Part shown: piece after piece, positions 1 through 4,900 of the stretch
Numbering within the stretch: position 1 is the stretch's first letter
How the letters are laid out: every line of letters begins with the position of its first letter
NCBI GenBank assembly: GCA_900544435.1
Contig: UQVG01000153.1
Coordinates: 1-5,527 of the forward strand
Origin: an uncultured Erysipelotrichaceae bacterium
GTDB lineage: Bacteria > Bacillota_I > Bacilli_A > Erysipelotrichales > Coprobacillaceae
Length of the DNA: 5,527 nucleotides
Direction: 5' to 3'
Translations under genes and position numbers: made by a program
Notes under the pieces: generated by a model
What the model was told of the DNA's origin: nothing
What the model saw: the letters and a program-made list of their open reading frames with translations, nothing else
Database searches by the model: none

Positions 1-1437
1 ACCTGTTATTTGTAATCCACCATCATTTATAGAAATATTTAAATCATTTACTTGTTTAGCATCTGCTGATAAATAAGCATCATTTAATTCCAAATTTGTA
101 AAATTTTCAATATCTGGTAAATGGTAATAATAATTACTTCTACCTATATTTTCAAATGTTATTTGAGCATTTTCACTATATCCTTTAATTTGAATTTGTT
201 TACCTAAAGGTGTACTTCCTGGTAATCTTCCTTTAAATGTAAGATGGTTTCCCGTAATTTCACTAAATCCAAAGCTTCCTCCATTTTCCATAACAAAGGC
301 ATATTCATTAGCGTTTAAATGGCATAGATTTGAATTTGTAAAGTTGTTGACATTTTTTATTGTTAGAGGTGCTTGTAATGTTATACTTTCAGGAAGGTTT
401 ACTTGATTTTGACCAAAATCAATAACAACTGCTTTATTTGGTAAAGTTGCTGGCCAGTCGATTGCTGTTGTATGATTACTCATATAGACCATAAAAGGAC
501 CTTCATTACTGCTTTCATTAATTCCTTTAAAAGCATCGTCTAAAGAAGCATATGATAATACTTGTCCTTTATTATCTTTTACAACTGCTTTTGTATCTTC
601 CACATCTTCATTGGCTAATTTAACTGTAACTCTAGAATTTGATTTAAATTTTATTTCCATTTTTGATTTTAAATCACTATTTGGAACTAAGAAAGTAACA
701 TTTTGTGTCATTCCAAACATTTCTGAATTCAAATTACTTACAGTTGATATCTTATGTGGACAATTTAAGATAAATCCACTAGGTAATCCACTAAAAGCAT
801 ATCTTGAAAATTGAAGAGGATTTAAAATTGTTATTTTTTCAATACCCGAATTATAAAATGCGAGTGCACTATTTGTTGTTATTTGTACTGAGGCAAATTG
901 TAATTCTTTTAAAGCTTTACAATTTTCAAAAGCTCTTCTATCTATTGTTAAATAGATAGCTGTATCTTCTGTAAATTTTGCTTCTGTTAAATTAGTACAA
1001 CCACTAAAACAATATTGTCCAATTTTTTTTACAGAAGTTTTTGATAAATCAATACGTGTTAATGCTGTATTTCCTTTAAATGCATTATCAGCTAATTCAG
1101 TAACATCATATTTTCCATTAGAAGTGATAAATGATGGAATCGTGATATCTCCACTTGCAGTATTTCCATTGGTTAATTTAACTGTTCCATGTGTTGAAGT
1201 TGATGGAAGTTTAGTGATTTCATATGTTATTCCATTTTCTTCAATAGTATCTCCTATTGAAGCCGAACTTTCATCAACAGTATTTAATTGTTTTACATCT
1301 TCATTAATACTTTCTGTTAAAACTTCATTGTTTTCTAAATTTGTTGCGTTTTCTTGCATTGCAAAGACAATTGGACTTTGCGTACACATCATTGTCGCAA
1401 TTAACACAGCTGATGCTGCTTTTTGTTTTAATTTCAT
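1..1437 (-). CDS. BspA-like leucine-rich-repeat secreted surface protein (C-terminus off window)
   Basis: The reverse strand is open from an ATG at 1437 to the left edge, giving 479 residues with no stop, so the protein is C-terminally incomplete. Residues 1-26 look like a signal peptide: a basic MKLKQK start, a hydrophobic stretch, and likely cleavage after VFA. Cys18 is not in a lipobox. Residues 27-65 are an acidic, Asn-rich linker. Residues about 68-250 carry BspA/LRR_5-type repeats, with hallmarks such as ELADNAFKGNTALTRIDL, CFSGCTNLTEAKF and RAFENCKALKELQF. Residues about 285-479 differ: a YASLDDAFKGI segment is followed by short beta-strand units (AVVIDFGQNQVNLPESITL), which resemble a beta-helix or cell-surface repeat module. 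The start is supported by AAAGGAG (1445-1451) seven bases upstream. Proteins of this family are exported and often bind host or matrix components. Any wall anchor would lie beyond the window. The fold class is confident; the ligand is unknown. Confidence 0.88.
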   Translation of the reverse strand, partial: MKLKQKAASAVLIATMMCTQSPIVFAMQENATNLENNEVLTESINEDVKQLNTVDESSASIGDTIEENGITYEITKLPSTSTHGTVKLTNGNTASGDITIPSFITSNGKYDVTELADNAFKGNTALTRIDLSKTSVKKIGQYCFSGCTNLTEAKFTEDTAIYLTIDRRAFENCKALKELQFASVQITTNSALAFYNSGIEKITILNPLQFSRYAFSGLPSGFILNCPHKISTVSNLNSEMFGMTQNVTFLVPNSDLKSKMEIKFKSNSRVTVKLANEDVEDTKAVVKDNKGQVLSYASLDDAFKGINESSNEGPFMVYMSNHTTAIDWPATLPNKAVVIDFGQNQVNLPESITLQAPLTIKNVNNFTNSNLCHLNANEYAFVMENGGSFGFSEITGNHLTFKGRLPGSTPLGKQIQIKGYSENAQITFENIGRSNYYYHLPDIENFTNLELNDAYLSADAKQVNDLNISINDGGLQITG

Positions 1438-1625
1438 TTTTATGCTCCTTTGCATGTTATTAATCTAAAGCTCTAAATTACATAAATGAGTATATCTAGA
1501 CAAGTAATTTTCAAATAGCTTAAAATGATTAATATCATGTAAAGATTAAGTAAATGATATTTTGATTTAATGATATCCTTTTCATTTTTTCTATTATATA
1601 ATAGAAGTAGTATGGGAGGAAGTTT
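1438..1625. promoter_or_regulatory. Divergent intergenic region between surface-protein and kinase genes
   Basis: This 188-bp AT-rich stretch separates two genes read in opposite directions, so it should hold both promoters. I see no gene in it. On the plus strand a consensus TATAAT lies at 1597-1602, 11 bases before the GGGAGGA ribosome site of the kinase, but no convincing -35 box sits 16-18 bases upstream of it. On the minus strand TATACT (1489-1494) is a possible -10 for the surface protein, but the nearest TTGAAA (1509-1514) is only 14 bases away. The heptamer ATGATAT occurs three times (minus strand 1532-1538, plus strand 1554-1560 and 1570-1576). The first copy lies in an imperfect palindrome at 1525-1538. 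Confidence 0.55.
1597..1602 (+). promoter_or_regulatory. Probable -10 box for the ROK kinase gene group
   Basis: A perfect TATAAT lies 24 bases upstream of the kinase ATG, directly before the ribosome binding site GGGAGGA (1614-1620). The sequence 17 bases upstream (TATCCT) is a poor -35 box and there is no TGn extension. Recognition may therefore depend on an activator or on the generally AT-rich upstream DNA. The call rests on the hexamer and its position alone. Confidence 0.5.
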
Positions 1626-2519
1626 ATGAAAACATATTTAACATTAGATGTTGGTGGTAGTGCCATCAAATATGCATTAATGCAAGAAGATTTAACTATT
1701 TTAGAAAAATCAAGTGTACCAACTCCTATGGATACCCTTGAAAATTTTATTGAAACGATTGGAAAAATCTATGATCAATATAAAGAGCGAATTGATGGTA
1801 TGGCACTTTCCATGCCTGGCATCATTGATCCTGAAAGAGGTTATCAATATACGGGAGGATCTTTGCGTTATATTGATAAATTAGAAACTGTTGAGGTTTT
1901 AAAAAAACGTTGTCCGACAAATATTACAATTGGTAATGACGCTAAATGTGCTGCCAACGCGGAAATTGGTTTTGGTAATCTCCAAGATATTCAAGATGGA
2001 GCTGTAGTAATTTTAGGAACAGGAATCGGTGGATGTTTAATTAAAGATCATAAAGTCCACACAGGAAGACATTTTTCAGCAGGTGAATTTTCTTTTATTA
2101 AAACAAACAACTTAGATCCTTTTACTTGGAATCATGCTTGGTGTATGAGAAATGGTATTTCAGGATTATTACAACGTGTTCAAGAAGCCCTTGAAACAGA
2201 TAAAGAGTATAGTGGCATTGAAATCTTTGAAATGGCTAATAATGGAAATGAAAAAGTCATTGCAGGAATTGATGCTTTTGCCAAGGAAGTAGCAACACAA
2301 ATTTTTAATGTACACATTATTTTTGATTGTGAAAAAGTAGCTATTGGTGGTGGCATTTCTGCACAACCTTTACTTATTGAACTTATTAATAAAAATATTA
2401 ATGAAATTTTTGATAATTTACATTTTGATGTCTATCATCCTGAAATTGTCCCATGTAAATTTAGAAACGATGCCAATTTAATTGGTGCACTTTATCAACA
2501 TATTCAAACTTTTAAATAA
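1626..2519 (+). CDS. ROK-family sugar kinase, beta-glucoside-kinase-like
   Basis: This 297-residue cytoplasmic protein has the ROK/hexokinase-type ATPase fold and should phosphorylate a sugar or glycoside with ATP. The first phosphate loop is DVGGSAIKYA (8-17), with Ser where most ROK kinases have Thr. IGNDAKCAA (102-110) holds the catalytic Asp105, GTGIGG (131-136) is the second phosphate motif, GRHFSAGEFSF (147-157) is the sugar-binding His/Glu segment, and IGGGIS (240-245) is the adenosine region. The Cys-x-Cys-Gly-x-x-Gly-Cys zinc motif of glucokinases, NagC and Mlc is absent. From memory of the family, this absence, the length, the RAGEFG-like segment and the GALYHxxQ-like C-terminus match BglK-type beta-glucoside kinases, but the substrate cannot be fixed from sequence. 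There is no N-terminal helix-turn-helix, so it is an enzyme rather than a ROK repressor. GGGAGGA five bases upstream supports the start. The PII-like gene follows on the same strand. Confidence 0.9.
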   Translation: MKTYLTLDVGGSAIKYALMQEDLTILEKSSVPTPMDTLENFIETIGKIYDQYKERIDGMALSMPGIIDPERGYQYTGGSLRYIDKLETVEVLKKRCPTNITIGNDAKCAANAEIGFGNLQDIQDGAVVILGTGIGGCLIKDHKVHTGRHFSAGEFSFIKTNNLDPFTWNHAWCMRNGISGLLQRVQEALETDKEYSGIEIFEMANNGNEKVIAGIDAFAKEVATQIFNVHIIFDCEKVAIGGGISAQPLLIELINKNINEIFDNLHFDVYHPEIVPCKFRNDANLIGALYQHIQTFK

Positions 2520-2556
2520 TTTTCTCTTTGAGAAATATCTTTTTTAAAAGAGAAAA
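2520..2556 (+). repeat. Nested inverted repeats after the kinase gene, possible weak terminator or attenuator
   Basis: Two overlapping hairpins can be drawn here. A short one pairs TTTCTC (2521-2526) with GAGAAA (2530-2535) around a TTT loop and is followed by TATCTTTTTT (2536-2545), as in a weak intrinsic terminator. A longer one pairs TTTTCTCTTT (2520-2529) with AAAGAGAAAA (2547-2556) around a 17-base loop. The two share the left arm and cannot form together. The stems are almost pure A/T apart from two G-C pairs, so stability is doubtful. The position between kinase and PII-like gene suggests partial termination with some read-through. Confidence 0.4.
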
Positions 2557-2574
2557 TCAGTGTACAATAACATT

Positions 2575-2580
2575 GAGGGG
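2575..2580 (+). promoter_or_regulatory. Ribosome binding site that sets the PII-like start at 2589
   Basis: GAGGGG ends eight bases before ATG 2589, which is normal spacing. A possible in-frame GTG start at 2580 overlaps this site and has nothing comparable upstream, so the longer version is unlikely. TACAAT at 2563-2568 could be a -10 box for a separate transcript, but no good -35 accompanies it. Confidence 0.7.
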
Positions 2581-2588
2581 TGACAATT

Positions 2589-2924
2589 ATGCAAGTGGTA
2601 TTTGTTGTTTTACATAAGACAGAATTATTACAAAATTTATTAACAAGTTTAAAAAAAGCAGGTGTCAGTGGAGGAACAATCATTGATTCCCAAGGAATGA
2701 TTTCTTATATTCAAGAAAGTGATGAAAGTTATATTTTAGGTTCTTTACGACTTTTCCTTGAACAAGCACGTCCTGATAGTAAAACAATGTTTTTCATTAT
2801 CAAAGATGAACAAACTGACCTTGTTTTCGATACAATTGATAAAGCTTTAGGTGGTTTAGAAAATCATAATACAGGGATTGCCTTTGCAATGCCTATTACA
2901 AGAGTCGCAGGAGTTGTAAAATAA
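2589..2924 (+). CDS. Small PII-like (GlnB-fold) signalling protein
   Basis: This 111-residue protein fits the ferredoxin-like fold of the PII superfamily: strand VVFVVLH (3-9), helix ELLQNLLTSLKKAG (12-25), strand GGTIIDSQG (28-36), a long loop (37-62), strand KTMFFIIKDE (65-74), helix TDLVFDTIDKALGG (76-89), and a final strand GIAFAMPITRVAGVV (96-110). The GGTIIDSQG segment and the last strand correspond to the second and fourth core strands of GlnB. The T-loop region lacks the usual Tyr uridylylation motif, and the protein ends before the RIRTGE-like C-loop of classical PII. It is therefore a PII-like protein, not a standard nitrogen regulator. Such proteins usually form trimers, sense nucleotides or other small ligands, and act on a neighbouring transporter or enzyme. 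Here the neighbours are a ROK kinase upstream and a flavodoxin-like protein downstream, with no transporter in view. Ligand and partner are unknown. Confidence 0.75.
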   Translation: MQVVFVVLHKTELLQNLLTSLKKAGVSGGTIIDSQGMISYIQESDESYILGSLRLFLEQARPDSKTMFFIIKDEQTDLVFDTIDKALGGLENHNTGIAFAMPITRVAGVVK

Positions 2925-2948
2925 AGAGGACGAAAGTTCTTTTTATTT
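2919..2948 (+). terminator. 13-bp hairpin with GAAA loop at the PII-like/flavodoxin junction
   Basis: The left arm 2919-2931 pairs with 2936-2948 over 13 consecutive positions, two of them G-U wobbles, closed by C-GAAA-G, a very stable GNRA-type loop. The right arm contains TTTTT (2940-2944) followed by ATTTAT. The structure overlaps the PII-like stop codon and fills nearly the whole gap before the next gene. It could be a partial terminator or attenuator. It also buries AAAGAGGA (2923-2930), the only Shine-Dalgarno-like sequence near the flavodoxin start. The pairing is direct observation; the regulatory role is inference. Confidence 0.6.
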
Positions 2949-2955
2949 ATAAAAA

Positions 2956-3411
2956 ATGATTTACTATTTTAGTCAAACAGGAAACACCAAACTCCTTGCA
3001 GATACTTTAAAAGAAGTTGTTAAAGATTCAAAAATCATCTATGTTGGTTTTTGGACAGATAAAGGAAACGCCAATCAAGAAGCTTTAGATTATTTAAAAA
3101 CATTACATCATCAAAAAATCTTTCTCTTTGGAACAGCTGGTTTTGGAAAAAGTGAAGAATACTTTAAACGCATTATCAATAAAGTTAAAGAAAGTATTGA
3201 TTCTACGAATGAAGTTGTAGGAAGTTTTATGTGTCAAGGGAAAATGCCTGAAACTGTTTTGCAACGCTATCTTTCTTTAAAAGAAAGTGGAAAAGCACCA
3301 AAAAATATTGATTTACTTATTGAAAACTATTATGAGGCACTTAATCATCCAAATAAAGAAGATTTTGAGAATTTAAAAAAAGAAGTCCTAAATGAAAAAG
3401 ACAACTATTAG
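2956..3411 (+). CDS. Small flavodoxin-fold protein
   Basis: This 151-residue protein begins with a strand and the FMN phosphate loop SQTGNT (6-11), the signature of flavodoxins. Further landmarks are VGFWTDKGNAN (30-40), a strand KIFLFGTAGFGKSEEYF (54-70) at the position of the second FMN-contact loop, and GSFMCQGKMPE (89-99) with Cys93. The C-terminus (121-151) is helical and charged. The arrangement matches the small flavodoxin-domain family I recall as Flavodoxin_3, so it probably binds FMN and carries electrons or reduces a partner in the cytoplasm. An in-frame TAA at 2950 makes ATG 2956 the earliest start. Oddly, there is no ribosome site at normal distance: AGAGGA lies about 25 bases upstream inside a hairpin. 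Translation may be coupled to the PII-like gene or inherently weak. No reductase partner is in the window. The fold is confident; the specific role is unknown. Confidence 0.82.
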   Translation: MIYYFSQTGNTKLLADTLKEVVKDSKIIYVGFWTDKGNANQEALDYLKTLHHQKIFLFGTAGFGKSEEYFKRIINKVKESIDSTNEVVGSFMCQGKMPETVLQRYLSLKESGKAPKNIDLLIENYYEALNHPNKEDFENLKKEVLNEKDNY

Positions 3412-3431
3412 TTTCTAACAGTTGTCTTTTT
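3395..3431. terminator. Strong bidirectional terminator between converging genes
   Basis: AAAAAGACAACT (3395-3406) pairs perfectly with AGTTGTCTTTTT (3420-3431). After one A/C mismatch the stem continues with TTAG (3408-3411) and CTAA (3415-3418), closing on a TTT loop. Read rightward it ends in TTTTTT (3427-3432); read leftward it ends in five T. It therefore suits both the flavodoxin gene, whose stop codon lies within it, and the SDR gene, which stops at 3435 from the other side. Confidence 0.88.
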
Positions 3432-3434
3432 TCA

Positions 3435-4217
3435 TTAATAAGTTTGTCCACCATCAACGCCTAAGTTTTGAGCTGTAATGTTGTTAGAATCATCACTTGC
3501 TAGAAATAAAACGGCATTTGCAATATCCTTTGCTTCTTGTGGTCTTCCTAAAGGAATATCTTTTGTAAAAGAAGTAAAGACTTCATCTTTTTGATCTTCA
3601 TGACCAACAGTAAGTTCATTTAACATGTTTTCCCATAATGGTGTACGAATAATCCCCGGTAATACGCAGTTAATATTGATATTATCTTTTGCATACTCTC
3701 TAGCAAGACAAGCTGTAAGTTCTAAAACACCTGCTTTGGTAATGGAATAAACAGATGCATTAGCTCCACCTAATTTTGCAGCTACTGATGACATATTGAT
3801 AATTTTTCCATAATGTTGTTTTTGCATAACAGGCAAAACTGCTTTACATCCATAAACTGTTCCATTTAGATTAATTTTAATCATACGATCAATATCTTCA
3901 TCTTCCATTTCGATTAATGGTAATGATTTACAAATACCCGCATTATTTACTAAAACATCAATTCTTCCCCATTGATTTTCAATAGCACTTACAAGATTTT
4001 GAAAATCATTTGCTTTAGAAACATCAACTTGATAAGCTAATACCTTTGTCCCATATTTCGATAATTCTTCTTTTGTCTGATTTGCTGTTTCAATATTTAA
4101 ATCAGCAATCACAACATTTGCTTTTGCTTTAACAAACTCTAAAGCAATAGCCTTTCCAAGACCCATTGAAGCTCCTGTAACAATCACATTTTTTCCACTA
4201 AAATCATATTTAATCAT
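3435..4217 (-). CDS. Short-chain dehydrogenase/reductase (classical SDR)
   Basis: This 260-residue protein has the length and full motif set of a classical SDR, an NAD(P)(H)-dependent oxidoreductase with a Rossmann fold. The cofactor loop is TGASMGLG (14-21). Asp39 after the second strand (VVIADLN) favours NAD(H) over NADP(H). NNAG is at 91-94, Asn116 is in KINLNG, and the catalytic triad is Ser144, Tyr157 and Lys161 (SVYSITKAG). CVLPGIIRTPL (184-194) forms the region after strand six, and the C-terminus NLGVDGGQTY is typical. Close relatives are annotated variously as 3-oxoacyl-ACP reductase, glucose, sugar-alcohol, diacetyl or hydroxysteroid dehydrogenase, and sequence by eye does not choose among them. 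With a sugar kinase and an RpiR regulator nearby, a sugar or polyol substrate is plausible but unproven. A fatty-acid synthesis role is less likely because no fab genes are adjacent. GAGGTG (4225-4230) seven bases upstream supports the start, and it has its own promoter. Confidence 0.9.
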   Translation of the reverse strand: MIKYDFSGKNVIVTGASMGLGKAIALEFVKAKANVVIADLNIETANQTKEELSKYGTKVLAYQVDVSKANDFQNLVSAIENQWGRIDVLVNNAGICKSLPLIEMEDEDIDRMIKINLNGTVYGCKAVLPVMQKQHYGKIINMSSVAAKLGGANASVYSITKAGVLELTACLAREYAKDNININCVLPGIIRTPLWENMLNELTVGHEDQKDEVFTSFTKDIPLGRPQEAKDIANAVLFLASDDSNNITAQNLGVDGGQTY

Positions 4218-4238
4218 TTTCTTTCACCTCTAGTGGTT

Positions 4239-4267
4239 ATTATAGAAATCTCATTCTATTTATACAA
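4239..4267 (-). promoter_or_regulatory. Promoter of the SDR gene
   Basis: On the minus strand a perfect TATAAT (4239-4244) is preceded by TTGTAT (4262-4267) with exactly 17 bases between them. The -10 is consensus, but the -35 matches TTGACA at only three of six positions, which suits an activated or otherwise regulated promoter. Transcription would begin near 4230, just ahead of the SDR ribosome site. Confidence 0.62.
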
Positions 4268-4272
4268 TTTCA

Positions 4273-4297
4273 TTTACTAATAGAAATCATTAGTAAA
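4273..4297. promoter_or_regulatory. Perfect inverted repeat upstream of the SDR promoter, likely operator
   Basis: TTTACTAAT (4273-4281) and ATTAGTAAA (4289-4297) are perfect inverted copies separated by seven bases. The site begins five bases beyond the -35 box of the SDR promoter, so its centre is about 50 bases from the expected transcription start, typical of a dimeric regulator site. It lies after the Nudix stop codon but is not followed by a T-run in that direction, so a terminator role is unlikely. The RpiR-type protein encoded upstream on the same strand is one candidate regulator. Confidence 0.55.
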
Positions 4298-4308
4298 AAG
4301 AATTGACA

Positions 4309-4863
4309 TTAAAAAATCATTTTTATTTTTTTATTTAGTTTTTTATAAACATTTTCAACTAACCATGGTTCCGTGGAAGCTTTTAAGGCTTCTTCAAAGC
4401 CAAACCATTGTAATCCCTTATTTTCATCTTCTTTAATAGTTAATGTTTCTTGATCATTAGCTTCCATTAAATAGGTAATATTATAATGAAGATGACTAGA
4501 TACATAGGCTCCGTTTTTAATATGTCCATTGACTGTTAAAATTTCAATTGAAAAAGGATCATCCATTAAAAACTTAACATGCTTTAAACCACTTTCTTCT
4601 TGAAATTCTTTTAAAGCCACTTTTTTAAAATCTTTTTGCCCATCAACATGTCCCCCAAGCCAACACCAAGAATTATAAATTTTATGATAACACATTAAAA
4701 CTTTATCATGACTTTGATTTAAAACCCAACATGATACTGTAAAATGTCCACCTTTACTTTTTCTTGTAAGGACATCTTTCTGGTCAATAACTTTAAGTAA
4801 GAACTCTTTATCTTTTTCTTCTTGTTCGTTAAATGGTTGATAATTAAGTAATTGTTGTTTCAT
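4309..4863 (-). CDS. Nudix hydrolase
   Basis: This 184-residue cytoplasmic protein contains a Nudix domain spanning about residues 38-160. The Nudix box runs from Gly71 to Leu93 (GHVDGQKDFKKVALKEFQEE, then SGL). Catalytic metal-binding Glu86, Glu89 and Glu90 are kept, the usual Arg is Lys85, and the first Glu of the consensus is Lys77. The preceding WCWLGGHVDG and the later QWFGFEEAL segment are common in MutT-like hydrolases of nucleoside diphosphates linked to another moiety. Residues 1-37 form a charged N-terminal extension, and the C-terminus is Lys-rich. The substrate cannot be told from sequence; options include oxidised or sugar nucleotides and isopentenyl diphosphate-like compounds. 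AGGAGA (4869-4874) supports the start. The RpiR-type gene ends 23 bases upstream on the same strand, and a terminator hairpin occupies that gap. The swap of two normally salt-bridging positions (E to K, R to K) is unusual but need not abolish activity. Confidence 0.87.
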   Translation of the reverse strand: MKQQLLNYQPFNEQEEKDKEFLLKVIDQKDVLTRKSKGGHFTVSCWVLNQSHDKVLMCYHKIYNSWCWLGGHVDGQKDFKKVALKEFQEESGLKHVKFLMDDPFSIEILTVNGHIKNGAYVSSHLHYNITYLMEANDQETLTIKEDENKGLQWFGFEEALKASTEPWLVENVYKKLNKKIKMIF

Positions 4864-4874
4864 TATTTTCTCCT

Positions 4875-4900
4875 AAAAAAAACAGGTTATCCCTGTTTTT
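4875..4900 (-). terminator. Intrinsic terminator after the RpiR-type gene, adjoining the Nudix ribosome site
   Basis: On the minus strand AAAAACAGG (4892-4900) pairs perfectly with CCTGTTTTT (4878-4886) around a five-base loop, and the 3' arm runs into eight T (4875-4882). This is a classic Rho-independent terminator read in the direction of the regulator gene, whose stop codon is in the loop. The T-run abuts the AGGAGA ribosome site of the Nudix gene, so no promoter fits between them. Nudix expression must come from read-through or from a promoter inside the regulator gene. Confidence 0.8.

Noticed and set aside
611..814. Plus-strand open frame of 67 codons
   Set aside because: It lies antisense inside the surface-protein gene, has no ribosome site and matches no recognisable family.
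1124..1468. Plus-strand open frame of 114 codons with a hydrophobic C-terminus
   Set aside because: It is antisense to the signal peptide and first repeats of the surface protein; its hydrophobic part is the reverse complement of that region.
1489..1514. TTGAAA/TATACT as the surface-protein promoter
   Set aside because: The spacer is only 14 bases, too short for a normal housekeeping promoter.
2169..2366. Minus-strand open frame of 65 codons
   Set aside because: It lies wholly inside the ROK kinase gene with no ribosome site or family match.
2580..2588. GTG at 2580 as the start of the PII-like protein
   Set aside because: The GTG overlaps GAGGGG, which is ideally spaced for ATG 2589, and the extra three residues precede the first core strand.
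4273..4297. Inverted repeat as a terminator for the Nudix gene
   Set aside because: No T-run follows the repeat in the Nudix direction, and its place beside the SDR promoter fits an operator better.
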